DNA from: Saprospiraceae bacterium | GTDB lineage: Bacteria > Bacteroidota > Bacteroidia > Chitinophagales > Saprospiraceae | Direction: 5' to 3' | Assembly: GCA_022841345.1 (NCBI GenBank) | Contig: JALHRR010000002.1 | Location: forward strand, 124,001 to 188,000 | DNA length: 64,000 nucleotides | Part shown: piece by piece, positions 53,957-62,819 of the stretch | Numbering within the stretch: the first letter of the stretch is position 1 | Layout: every line of letters begins with the position of its first letter | Program-made: the position numbers and the translations under genes | The notes under the pieces: model-generated | Databases searched by the model: none | Seen by the model: the letters and a program-made list of their open reading frames with translations, nothing else | Told to the model about the DNA's origin: nothing

Positions 53957-56140
53957 TCAAGGCCGGTTTTGTTTGATAATCCTGACGAATTTTTTATTCT
54001 CAGGCCCCTCAATTCCAAGCACATAAATACCGGATGGTAAATTAGCAACAACAATCCTTGTAAGACCACCACTGATAAATTTCCCGCTGGAATAATTATA
54101 TCCATTCATCGCTTTAATGGACCATTGAATGGTTTTACCCTCATGAGAAGCAGGGAATTGGAGAAAAATTTCTTCTGAAGCCGGATTTGGGAATATTTCA
54201 AGCGCAAATTCATTTTCAGAATGCTCAGCACTTGATACAATCGGACTGCAATCTATTACAATTTCAAATGCCATATCTTCTGTATCGAAATGTTGATAAG
54301 GAGAATTTACTTCAACATTGGCCGGATGCTCATCCAGTCCGTCGCAATCTCTTCCCCACGCACCCTGAACCTGCATGTAGGTGCCAGCATCACATTGCCG
54401 GAAATATTCTGCATCTCCACCTAATTGTACATTTCCATGTAATGTAGCCCCCCAGCAAAATGTATTGTGTTCCAAAACAGCATTTTCAAAAACCTTTGTA
54501 CCAAAAATGCAAACATGGTCCCTTATCTGAGCATTGCCGCTGATTTCATTTCCTCCCCAAATCCTTGCAAACCCACTAACTCTTGCATTTCCACTGATCA
54601 CAGCATTTTCTCCGGCCAATGCGTAATCTAAAACGATGGCACTGTCTTTTAATATGGCATTATGACGAATCACAGCATAATCTTCTAGTCTCGCATTTCC
54701 TTCTATTCTTGCAAAATCCAATACTCTGGCATTCGGACCAACATAAGCTTGTGCTGAAGCAAATGCAGTATTGGCTACAAATCCACCGCCATTGGAATGA
54801 GCTACGCCAGGCACATTATCCCTTATTGTTTGATATCCCGGCTGATGTCCATCCGCAAAAGCATTTACCAGCGAAAATTCATAAGGATATCTGTAAATTT
54901 TTGGGAATCCAATTTCCCAGTCATAATTGTGATGGACAGTCGGTGCACCACTGATTACCAAAAATAGTTCTTTATCCTCTTCTGTCCATTCAAATTCAAT
55001 CTCATCATCTTCAGCATAAATCTCACTGTATCTGGGAATTCTGTTTTCATCCAAAGCAACCAGGCTGTATCTCCATCCTGCATCGACATTTACCGCGGAT
55101 TGCCCTTTGAATTTCAGATAAATATTTTTGTTTTCGCAGGAGTCAGGTATAGCCGGATGCAGCCTGATGATGTTGTATCCATAGTCCTGGGGAGATCTGT
55201 GATCCTGTATTCTGTAATGACCTGCCACTGAATCCACAAGATCAGGTATAAGCGTTGGATTCAATCTGAAAATATCCGGTAAAGCAGCCTCAGCTTCTCT
55301 CAGTGTATGTCCGATTTCGTAGTCCCAGATTACATTTTTTCTGGCATAATCAGCAAAGAGCTCATTTAATTCTTGCTGATTTCTGTTTGTGAGTCTTTTC
55401 AAAGTCTCCAAAGGGTGTTCGCCGATGTTGGACTCTCTCCACATTCGGTTGATGAGTTCCAGCCCTTCTAATTCTTTAATGTATTGCAGAAAAACAAAAG
55501 CCTGATAATGATGCCGTGTAGAGCTCCAGTGAAATTGTGCTGTGTTCATCCATCTTGAAATGTCAAATTGTCGGGCTACTTCCGGATATCTCTGCAGTGC
55601 CATGAATTCAGCATGAGATTCCCAGAATGAACCCACATAAGAATGGTTAATGAATCCATGTCCGGGATACATCATCCAGGCATAATTTTGCAATGCATGC
55701 GTAAATTCATGAGCCAGTGTAGGGCCATTGGTTGCTGCATGCGGGTGCATCCACATGGCTCCTGTGGTCCCGTCATAATTCCCTCCAAATGCCCATCCTT
55801 CCACCCCTTCCCATGTATGCAGCAGGACAATGATCATTTTATACTCAGAAATGAGTGGACCATCTCCGGGTACAAACTTCAGGCTGTCGATATAAAATGA
55901 AAATAAGTCTTCTGCTGTCTCCAAAATAAAATCCGGATTAAATGCTATGTCAGAGGGAGCTTGTGTAGGGTCTCCACCTGCTAAGGGACCCCAGAACATG
56001 ATGAAATTTTCTGATTCCTTTGAACGATCAAATGAGTAATCCAAACTTCCTTGCTGCCATTCCTGCGGGATATAAACTTGTTTTTGTGCAGTGGAAATCA
56101 ATGGTAAGATCAGGAGCAGAAATAGTAAGAGCTTATTCAT
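53957..56140 (-). CDS. T9SS-secreted Svx/AvrXca-like metalloprotease with beta-helix
   Basis: 727 residues. Signal KLLLFLLLILPLISTAQ. Residues ~30-330 resemble the Svx/AvrXca (DUF6055) group: zinc motif HEFTH in GPTLAHEFTHALQNYAWMM, with a likely third ligand in SFWESHAEFMAL. A beta domain follows, and ~460-590 are hexapeptide-like left-handed beta-helix coils (NARVLDFARIEGNARLEDYAVI, ISGNARVSGFARIWGGNEISG). The last ~85 residues are a type IX sorting domain (FALEIFPNPASEEIFLQF ... GIYVLGIEG). Predicted outer-surface or secreted protease, related to plant-pathogen virulence factors in fold only. Confidence 0.85.
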   Translation of the reverse strand: MNKLLLFLLLILPLISTAQKQVYIPQEWQQGSLDYSFDRSKESENFIMFWGPLAGGDPTQAPSDIAFNPDFILETAEDLFSFYIDSLKFVPGDGPLISEYKMIIVLLHTWEGVEGWAFGGNYDGTTGAMWMHPHAATNGPTLAHEFTHALQNYAWMMYPGHGFINHSYVGSFWESHAEFMALQRYPEVARQFDISRWMNTAQFHWSSTRHHYQAFVFLQYIKELEGLELINRMWRESNIGEHPLETLKRLTNRNQQELNELFADYARKNVIWDYEIGHTLREAEAALPDIFRLNPTLIPDLVDSVAGHYRIQDHRSPQDYGYNIIRLHPAIPDSCENKNIYLKFKGQSAVNVDAGWRYSLVALDENRIPRYSEIYAEDDEIEFEWTEEDKELFLVISGAPTVHHNYDWEIGFPKIYRYPYEFSLVNAFADGHQPGYQTIRDNVPGVAHSNGGGFVANTAFASAQAYVGPNARVLDFARIEGNARLEDYAVIRHNAILKDSAIVLDYALAGENAVISGNARVSGFARIWGGNEISGNAQIRDHVCIFGTKVFENAVLEHNTFCWGATLHGNVQLGGDAEYFRQCDAGTYMQVQGAWGRDCDGLDEHPANVEVNSPYQHFDTEDMAFEIVIDCSPIVSSAEHSENEFALEIFPNPASEEIFLQFPASHEGKTIQWSIKAMNGYNYSSGKFISGGLTRIVVANLPSGIYVLGIEGPENKKFVRIIKQNRP

Positions 56141-56535
56141 CAGGTTATAATTAAGAAGTTGCCAACGGTATATTATTATAAGTCTGCAAGATATGCAATG
56201 TCTTCTTCCGGCTTCTTTATTTTATAACATTGGAAGGCAAATTATTCGCAATTTTTTGGATATCCTCCATTAGCACAATCGACCATTTATTAATTCCAGG
56301 TAAATAAAAGATGAAAATCAGGTGTTCGTATCAAATTTTTTAAATTTCTGAAAATCAATACAATGCACCTAGATAGTCGTTTGTAAACGACTGCAAACGA
56401 CTATAAGCGAGTCATAAACATTTAATAACCGAGTCTTGAAAATCACCCCCTACATCTTTGCATCGTCAATTACGACAATCAAACATTTCATTTTTACATT
56501 TTACTTTTTATTTCATTTTTAAAAATTTATGCGTT
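56141..56535. promoter_or_regulatory. ssb upstream region with repeated 8-mer AAACGACT
   Basis: Divergent spacer between the metalloprotease and ssb. It holds AGTCGTTT (56375-56382), AAACGACT (56385-56392), AAACGACT (56395-56402) and degenerate AGCGAGTC (56406-56413). The inverted pair is separated by 2 bases and the direct copies are exactly 10 apart, as for a protein binding one DNA face. A near-consensus -7 box CATCTTTG lies at 56453-56460. Confidence 0.6.
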
Positions 56536-56889
56536 ATGAACAATTTAAGAAATTCTGTCAGATTATTTGGAAAGGTAGGTATGGGCCCGGAAGTAATCAC
56601 ATTCGAGAATGGCAAGAAGAAAGCCAAGCTATCGCTTGCCACAACAGAAACTTATAAAAACCAACAAGGAGAGAAAGTCAGAGAAACTCAATGGCACAAC
56701 CTCGTAGCATGGGGTGCACAAGCTGCAACAATAGAGAAATACGTTGAAAAAGGCAGAGAAATCGCAGTCGAAGGTAAACTGGTACACCGGAGTTATGAGG
56801 ATAAGACCGGAAAGAAATGCTTCATTACCGAAATAGTTTTGAATGACTTCATTTTCACCGGAAGTCCTAAAAAGGAAAGTGCTCAATAA
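56536..56889 (+). CDS. ssb: Single-stranded DNA-binding protein
   Basis: 117 residues from ATG at 56536; the in-frame ATG at 56458 would overlap the promoter. OB-fold typical of SSB: NSVRLFGKVGMGPEVITFENGKKKAKLSLATTE, QWHNLVAWGAQAATIEKYVEKGREIAVEGKLVHRSYED, ITEIVLNDFIFTG. It stops after KKESAQ and lacks the acidic C-terminal peptide (DDDIPF type) used by housekeeping SSB to contact replication proteins. This suggests a second, specialised SSB rather than the main one. Preceded by an array of 8-mer sites and followed by a terminator and a broken YhgA-type gene. Confidence 0.9.
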   Translation: MNNLRNSVRLFGKVGMGPEVITFENGKKKAKLSLATTETYKNQQGEKVRETQWHNLVAWGAQAATIEKYVEKGREIAVEGKLVHRSYEDKTGKKCFITEIVLNDFIFTGSPKKESAQ

Positions 56890-56920
56890 GCGGAGCTTTA
56901 GTTTTGTAGATCTTAAGCCG

Positions 56921-56955
56921 CGGGTTTCCTGAAAATGGAAGCCCGTTTGCTTTTT
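56921..56955 (+). terminator. Intrinsic terminator after ssb
   Basis: CGGGTTTCC (56921-56929) pairs with GGAAGCCCG (56937-56945), one wobble, followed by tttgcttttt. Confidence 0.8.
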
Positions 56956-57007
56956 AATGAGGAAGGATCAGTATTGCGTCTATCATGAATCAAAAAAAAA
57001 TGCTGTT

Positions 57008-57959
57008 ATGTCGGACGAAAAGTTGGTTCTATTCATGACCGGTTTTTCAAGGAGATTTTGTCAGATATACATTTGGCAAAGGCGTGGCTTGATTTTTTCT
57101 TACCGCGGGAAATTAGGGAACTGTTAGTGCTGGAAACATTATCATACAATAAAGCCAGTTTCATCACAGACAGCCTGAGAGAAATATTTTCAGATATGGT
57201 CTTTTCCTGTCAATTTAAAAATGATGGAATCAATAGTCCTTTAACCATTTCAATAATCCTGGAACATAAATCCAGATTGAGTATGATTCCACATGTTCAA
57301 CTCCTGAATTATCTGGCAGGTGCATATCATATTCAATCTAAAAAGAAGGGCAGATTACAGCATGTAATTCCAATCGTTTTCTATCATGGCAAAAGAAAAT
57401 ATTCGAAAAAGAAAATGCTGAGTTATTTTTCTGAAGCGCCTTCCGGGACTATCAAATATTTGCCGTTGTTTGAATATTTTTTAATTGATATGGCATCATA
57501 TTCTGACGAAAAATTGTGGTCCTTAGGGAATTCATTTCTGAGCGCGACCATGCTTACAATGAAACACTATAAAGATCCGGTTTGGTTATCAATCATATCA
57601 AATCTATTTATAATTCTGTATTTTCTACACGGGACTGGAACCTACATATTCGATTTACAGTTAATTTTTACAAAATGTTAGATGTTTCACCAAAGGAATA
57701 TAAATTAATAATTCAAAAGCTACCTGAAATCATGAGTGTTCAAAAAAAATCATTGTATGATTATATTATCGAGGAAGGAATAGAGAAGGGAATAGAGAAG
57801 GGAATAGAGAAGGGATTAGAAATTGGAAAGCAGGAATCTAAAAAGCAGCTATATAATAAAGCTGTCCCGAATTTATTAAAACTTGGACTAACTATAGAAC
57901 AAATTGCATCAGCACTGAATGTAGATGTTGAAGAAATTATTTCATTTTCAAAAGAATAG
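57008..57959 (+). pseudogene. Frameshifted Rpn/YhgA-type PD-(D/E)XK nuclease (transposase_31-like)
   Basis: The family's opening SIHDRFFKEILSD is readable at 57025-57065 but has no in-frame start: ATG at 57008 (MSDEKL) would join it only with one extra base near 57020. The core frame continues to 57681 with the nuclease residues EHKSR (E-x-K) intact, then ends in a stop; the following frame supplies LDVSPKEYKLIIQKLPEIMSVQKKSLYDYIIEEG and the typical EKGIEKGIEKG coil to 57959. Two frameshifts therefore disrupt one ~310-residue protein. The coil is encoded by three perfect 12-mers ggaatagagaag (57777-57812). These proteins promote recombination or act as putative transposases. A sequencing error cannot be excluded. 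Confidence 0.8.
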
Positions 57960-58095
57960 GAATTTTACGATTATAATCTACAAATCCATGTAAAATAATA
58001 GATTTCACTCTACAAATTAACATGTAATGGAGATGTTGCATATAAATCCAACTCTAGTCAGGGAGAAAAAATGAAATATTAAAAGCTAAGCTCAA

Positions 58096-60144
58096 TCAGG
58101 ACTGATCCAACTTCCTGACCATTGTCAAAATAGTAGCTATGGCGACAGTTTCTCCGGTTTCATCATACACATCTACCAGGAATTTCACAATCCCTTTTGC
58201 GATATCATCAGCGTCTTTCTTCTCCTGATCGACTTTTTCCTTGACAGTAAATTTTACTCCGATAGTCATTCCGGGATAAACTGGTTTTGTAAATCTGCAT
58301 TCTTCCAGACCATAATTAAGCAATACCGGCCCCTTTGCAGGATCGACAAATAAACCTGCAGCTTTGGATAGCACGAAATATCCATGAGCCACCCGTTGCT
58401 CAAATATGGTTCCTTCCAAACTTGTAGCATCCATATGAGCGTAGAAATTATCACCGCTGACATTGGCAAAGTTGACGATATCGGCTTCTGAGACTGTGTG
58501 TTTGTGTGTGATGACAGTTTCACCAACGTTTAATTCCTCAAAATGCTTCCTGAACGGATGTACCCCGGGATCTTTAAATTGAGCTCCTACCTGATATACT
58601 CCGGTTATTTCTGTGATGGAAGTAGGAGTTCCCTGTATGGCACAACGCTGCATGTAATGCTTTACTCCACGCATTCCCCCCATTTCTTCCCCGCCTCCTG
58701 CTCTTCCGGGACCTCCATGGACCAGCATAGGCAGAGGCGAACCATGTCCGGTACTGACTTTTGCATTTTGCCGGTTTAGGACAAGTATTCTGCCGTGATG
58801 AGTAGCAGCTCCCAAAACATATTCTGTCGCAATCTTATCATCTCCTGTCACTATTGATGTACAAAGAGACCCTTTTCCCATCTTCGCAAGTGCAATGGCT
58901 TCCTCCGTGGTTGTATAAGGCATCAATGTGCTGACCGGGCCAAAGGCTTCAATCTCATGAGCTTCCTTGTATTCTAATGGATTTGTTTGTAGAAGTAATA
59001 CCGGTGGTAAAAATGAACCTTTTGATTTATCAGCACCTATCACTTCAAATGCTTCTAAATCCCCATATACCAATGAACTGTTTTTCATAAGTGCCTCGAT
59101 ATTTTCCCGGACCTCTTCCACTTGTTTTTTTCCTGCTAAGGCTCCCATACGCACTCCTTCAACCTTTGGATCGCCTAAAGTGGTTTGCGAAAGTGCCTTT
59201 GAAATAGCAATCTGAGTATCTTCCAAATATTTTTCCGGAACAAAAATCCGTCTCACAGCAGTACATTTTTGTCCACATTTCACGGTCATTTCTTTTCTGA
59301 CTTCTTTGATGAAAATATCAAATTCTTCAGTCCCCGGAGCAGCATCCATGCCCAAAACTATACAATTCAGGGAATCCGCTTCCATATTGAAAGGAACCGA
59401 TTCATGGACTATTTGCTTACTTACTTTGAGCATTCTACCCGTGTCTGCAGAGCCTGTGAATGTGACGACGTCCTGATCCGAAACAAAGTCAAGCAAATTT
59501 CGCGCTGAACCACAAATCAATTGCAATGCACCATCCGGCAGAATTCCGGATGCAATGATATCCTTTACCATGGCTTCGGTGAGATAGGAGGTGATAGTAG
59601 CAGGCTTTACTACAGCAGGCATCCCTGCCATGAGATTGACCGCAATTTTTTCAAGCATCCCCCAAATCGGAAAATTAAATGCATTGATATGAACTGCTAC
59701 TCCTTCTTTTGGTACCATAATATGGTGTCCTATGAAATTGCCATCTTTACTCAGCGCTATTGCATCTCCATCAACATAGAATGGTTTATCAGGAAATTTC
59801 CGTCTAAGGCTGGCGTTGGCAAACAGATTCCCGATTCCCCCTTCAATATCTATCCAGCTGTCAGCTCTGGTTGCTCCGGTCTGATAGCTGACTGTATAGT
59901 ATTTCTCTTTTTTATCCAGTAAATGAAGAGCGAGCGCCTTGATCATTCTTCCTCTTTCCTGAAAAGTCATTTTTCGCAAGGCAGGATTTCCTACTTTCCT
60001 GGCGTAGTCCAGCATGTTTTCAAAATCTAATCCCTTTGTTGAGGCAGCGACTATTGGTTCACCTGTAATAGCGTGAAATAAAGTCTCTCCATCACCTTCT
60101 CCCTGCATCCATTTACCGCCGATATAATTCTCCAACTTATTCAT
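58096..60144 (-). CDS. paaZ: Bifunctional aldehyde dehydrogenase/oxepin-CoA hydrolase PaaZ
   Basis: 682 residues, full length. N-terminal ~520 residues are an aldehyde dehydrogenase: [40 protein letters not shown], catalytic Cys in [11 protein letters not shown], and EIEAFGPVS. The C-terminal ~130 residues are a MaoC/hot-dog hydratase ([29 protein letters not shown]). In phenylacetate degradation PaaZ opens oxepin-CoA and oxidises the resulting aldehyde. No other paa genes are in the window, so its pathway partners are elsewhere or it serves another CoA route. Confidence 0.93.
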   Translation of the reverse strand: MNKLENYIGGKWMQGEGDGETLFHAITGEPIVAASTKGLDFENMLDYARKVGNPALRKMTFQERGRMIKALALHLLDKKEKYYTVSYQTGATRADSWIDIEGGIGNLFANASLRRKFPDKPFYVDGDAIALSKDGNFIGHHIMVPKEGVAVHINAFNFPIWGMLEKIAVNLMAGMPAVVKPATITSYLTEAMVKDIIASGILPDGALQLICGSARNLLDFVSDQDVVTFTGSADTGRMLKVSKQIVHESVPFNMEADSLNCIVLGMDAAPGTEEFDIFIKEVRKEMTVKCGQKCTAVRRIFVPEKYLEDTQIAISKALSQTTLGDPKVEGVRMGALAGKKQVEEVRENIEALMKNSSLVYGDLEAFEVIGADKSKGSFLPPVLLLQTNPLEYKEAHEIEAFGPVSTLMPYTTTEEAIALAKMGKGSLCTSIVTGDDKIATEYVLGAATHHGRILVLNRQNAKVSTGHGSPLPMLVHGGPGRAGGGEEMGGMRGVKHYMQRCAIQGTPTSITEITGVYQVGAQFKDPGVHPFRKHFEELNVGETVITHKHTVSEADIVNFANVSGDNFYAHMDATSLEGTIFEQRVAHGYFVLSKAAGLFVDPAKGPVLLNYGLEECRFTKPVYPGMTIGVKFTVKEKVDQEKKDADDIAKGIVKFLVDVYDETGETVAIATILTMVRKLDQS

Positions 60145-60372
60145 ATATATCTTTTTCTTTTATATAAATTTGAGCTCAATTTGGCGCAAGATAAGGCTTT
60201 GGGGTACATCTTGCAGTCAATATTTACCTTAAATCTGGTTTCATCGTATTAGAATACGGATTCATCCGATATGATTTGGTGGTTATAAGTTTTTGAAAGC
60301 ATCTTTACATCAGAAACAAAATATCCGCTAATTGTTTATGCTTTGTTTGACTGAAATTTAAATAAACTTATA

Positions 60373-60738
60373 ATGACTCATTTGAAAGCTGTTTTTGTTT
60401 CTATATGCCTCCTATTTATTGCAGGGTGTTATTATGGCAACGAAGAAGATCTGTTTCCTGACTCTGAGTGTGTGACAGAAAATGTTTCCTTTCAGAATGT
60501 TGTCAAGAAAATTATTGATACAAATTGTATTGTCTGCCACAGTGCCGGTGCAAATCTTGGAAATGTAAATCTAAGTTCATATGATAATGTAAAAGTTTAC
60601 GTGAATAATGGGAAACTATTGGGAGCCATCAGAAGAGAACCGGGATTTTCTCCCATGCCTCAGAATGCCGCACAGCTCAGGTCATGCGACATTGACAGAA
60701 TAGCTTCCTGGATTTCTGCGGGATCACCTAATAACTAA
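60373..60738 (+). CDS. Cytochrome c-like lipoprotein with a single haem motif
   Basis: 121 residues. Lipoprotein signal AVFVSICLLFIAGC. One CxxCH haem site, CIVCHS, preceded by VSFQNVVKKIIDTN, and a possible axial Met in GFSPMPQ; the end SCDIDRIASWISAGSPNN is the usual closing helix of these domains. Same arrangement as the C-terminal cytochrome domain of planctomycete-type proteins. First gene of a rightward operon; the next gene starts 6 bases after its stop. Confidence 0.88.
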   Translation: MTHLKAVFVSICLLFIAGCYYGNEEDLFPDSECVTENVSFQNVVKKIIDTNCIVCHSAGANLGNVNLSSYDNVKVYVNNGKLLGAIRREPGFSPMPQNAAQLRSCDIDRIASWISAGSPNN

Positions 60739-60744
60739 ACTTTT

Positions 60745-61167
60745 ATGACAAAGAGAACCATTCTATTAAGCGTATTCCTTTTGGCACTGGCAGCTGCGGT
60801 CGCCATTTATTTTCTTGTGTATAATAAACCACATAAAGATGCAGCAGATTTAAAACCTGATCATGTAATTGAAGCCACAGAATTGTATGCCCAATATTCC
60901 TCTAATGAGGCTGATGCAGATGCATTATATCTGGGCAAAATGATTGAAGTTACCGGAACTCTGGAGAAAATTTCAACTGATGAAGCAGGAGTAACGTCTC
61001 TTTTTCTTTCAGCAGACTCAGAAATGGACAATGTGATATGTGAACTGGATGAGATTTATAAAAAAGAAGTTCCTGATCTAAAAGAAGGTGATACAGTGAA
61101 AGTAAGAGGCTGGTGTTCCGGAAGTATGGGCGACGTGATTCTAAGTCGCTGTGTTATTATTGATTAA
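60745..61167 (+). CDS. Membrane-anchored OB-fold (tRNA_anti-like) protein
   Basis: 140 residues. N-terminal anchor RTILLSVFLLALAAAVAIYFLVY, then a compact OB fold: DALYLGKMIEVTGTLEKISTDEAGVTSLFLS, VICELDEIYKKEV, EGDTVKVRGWCSGSMGDVILSRCVIID. Resembles the tRNA_anti-like (PF12869) group found beside YceI genes in Bacteroidota. No nucleic acid role is expected because the domain is periplasmic. Six bases after the cytochrome-like gene and 17 before yceI-like, same strand. Confidence 0.8.
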   Translation: MTKRTILLSVFLLALAAAVAIYFLVYNKPHKDAADLKPDHVIEATELYAQYSSNEADADALYLGKMIEVTGTLEKISTDEAGVTSLFLSADSEMDNVICELDEIYKKEVPDLKEGDTVKVRGWCSGSMGDVILSRCVIID

Positions 61168-61184
61168 TATTAAAAAAAATAGAT

Positions 61185-61739
61185 ATGAAAAATTTAATTG
61201 TTGTTTTATTGATAGCTTTTATTGTCCCTGCATTGAGTGCTCAGGGCAAGTATTTTACAAAAGAAGGGAAAATATCTTTTTTCTCTGATGCTCCGATGGA
61301 GAAGATTGAAGCACATAACCGAAAAGCCAACAGTGTTTTGGATCCAGCTACCGGTAAAATGGAATGGTCAGTACTTGTAAAGGCATTTCAGTTTGATAAA
61401 GCATTGATGCAGGAGCATTTTAATGAGAATTACATGGAATCTGACAAATTTCCAAAGGCAGTATTTAAAGGCGTCATCCAGGACCATGACAAAATTGACT
61501 GGAAAAAAGACGGTGTACATAATGTTAAGGTAAGAGGTACAATGGAGATTCACGGTGTCACGAAAGATGTGGTTGCTGATGGAAAAATTGCCATCAAAGG
61601 AACTTCGATTTCGGCTCAGTCTGATTTGACAGTGGCGGTATCAGATTATGAAATTAAGATTCCTGCAGTGGTAAAAGATAATATTGCAAAAACTGTAAAA
61701 ATAGACATCAAGGCAGACTATGCCCCACTTGTAAAATAA
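61185..61739 (+). CDS. YceI-family periplasmic lipid-binding-type protein
   Basis: 184 residues. Signal NLIVVLLIAFIVPALSAQ. Lipocalin-like barrel with YceI features: KISFFSDAPMEKIEAHNRKANSVLD at the start, LVKAFQFDKALMQEHFNENYMESDKFPKAVFKG in the middle and VKVRGTMEIHGVTKDV near the end. YceI proteins bind isoprenoid-like lipids in the periplasm. Third gene of the envelope operon; a terminator-like hairpin lies between it and the next gene. Confidence 0.92.
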   Translation: MKNLIVVLLIAFIVPALSAQGKYFTKEGKISFFSDAPMEKIEAHNRKANSVLDPATGKMEWSVLVKAFQFDKALMQEHFNENYMESDKFPKAVFKGVIQDHDKIDWKKDGVHNVKVRGTMEIHGVTKDVVADGKIAIKGTSISAQSDLTVAVSDYEIKIPAVVKDNIAKTVKIDIKADYAPLVK

Positions 61740-61756
61740 ATTATTCCATGTTCTGG

Positions 61757-61797
61757 CACCCATCATTTGATATATTTATCAGGTGATGGGTGTCTTT
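61757..61797 (+). terminator. Hairpin between YceI-like and DUF5777 genes
   Basis: CACCCATCA (61757-61765) pairs perfectly with TGATGGGTG (61784-61792), followed by tcttt. The T-tract is weak, so partial termination is likely. Confidence 0.5.
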
Positions 61798-61818
61798 GGT
61801 TATTCAACAACTGAAATT

Positions 61819-62712
61819 ATGAAAAAGATACTACTCCTGATTGTTCTCAGCTTTTTGTTTTTATTTCAAATAAATGCTCAGGATGATACTGATTTGTTAT
61901 CTATGCTGGATGAGGAAGAGACCATTGATTATACAAGTGCAGCATTCAAAACTAATAGAGTCATTAATTTGCACTCACTTGAAAATACAGCCAGAGGTGT
62001 CCTTGATTTTAAGATTTCTCACAGATTCGGATTTATTAATGGGGGAGCTTATGAATTGTTTGGATTGGATAATGCCACTATCAGGCTGGGATTTGATTAT
62101 GGACTTACAAATAATTTTCAAATCGGTATCGGAAGAAGTGGATTTGAAAAAACCTATGATGGTTATATGAAATACAGGCTGCTGCGACAAAGTACCGGCA
62201 AAAGAAGAATGCCCATCACGCTGTCGGTATTAGCCGCTACTGCTATCAGAGGTCAAAAATGGACACGTGATGAAGTGGAATATCCATTCTTTGCCAGGTT
62301 CAACTACACTTATCAACTGATTCTTGGAAGGAAATTCAGTGATAACTTTTCCATGCAACTAAGCCCAACGGTCGTGCACAGAAATCTTGTGGTGACACGG
62401 ACTGAAAAGAATGATGTGTTTGCTCTTGGAATTGCCATGAGACAGAGAATTACCAGAAGGTTGGCACTGAATGTTGAGTACATATATGTGCTTCCTGATC
62501 AGATAGCGCCTGGATTAAAGCATTCATTATCTGTGGGTTGCGATATTGAAACCGGAGGTCACGTATTTCAGCTCCATTTTACTAATTCGACTGCTATGAA
62601 TGAAAAAGGATTTATAGCTGAAACCACTGGTGACTGGTTAAAAGGAGGTATCAGATTTGGATTCAATGTATCCAGAGTCTTTACCATCGTTAAGCCCAAA
62701 ATAATAGATTGA
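61819..62712 (+). CDS. DUF5777-type outer-membrane beta-barrel protein
   Basis: 297 residues from ATG at 61819; an in-frame ATG at 61783 would overlap the hairpin and precede the signal. Signal KKILLLIVLSFLFLFQINAQ. Then TSAAFKTNRVINLHSLENTARGVLDFKISHRFG, the recognisable opening of this barrel family, and GLDNATIRLGFDYGLTNNFQIGIGRS; ends FNVSRVFTIVKPK. Commonly co-located with YceI and cytochrome-like genes, so it probably works with them, perhaps in electron transfer or lipid handling at the envelope. Confidence 0.87.
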   Translation: MKKILLLIVLSFLFLFQINAQDDTDLLSMLDEEETIDYTSAAFKTNRVINLHSLENTARGVLDFKISHRFGFINGGAYELFGLDNATIRLGFDYGLTNNFQIGIGRSGFEKTYDGYMKYRLLRQSTGKRRMPITLSVLAATAIRGQKWTRDEVEYPFFARFNYTYQLILGRKFSDNFSMQLSPTVVHRNLVVTRTEKNDVFALGIAMRQRITRRLALNVEYIYVLPDQIAPGLKHSLSVGCDIETGGHVFQLHFTNSTAMNEKGFIAETTGDWLKGGIRFGFNVSRVFTIVKPKIID

Positions 62713-62755
62713 AAAAAGCCTTTCTGTATTAATCTGACATTTTCAATTTTACTTC

Positions 62756-62785
62756 TTGGTTCTAAGTTTGCACTATCTATCTTTG
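62756..62785 (+). promoter_or_regulatory. Full Bacteroidota promoter TTG-N19-TATCTTTG
   Basis: -33 TTG at 62756-62758 and -7 TATCTTTG at 62778-62785, exactly 19 bases apart, 34 bases before the ATG of the nucleoid-associated protein gene. Confidence 0.75.
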
Positions 62786-62819
62786 GGCCTTTATTCATGC
62801 CCGGAATATTGATATTGTT

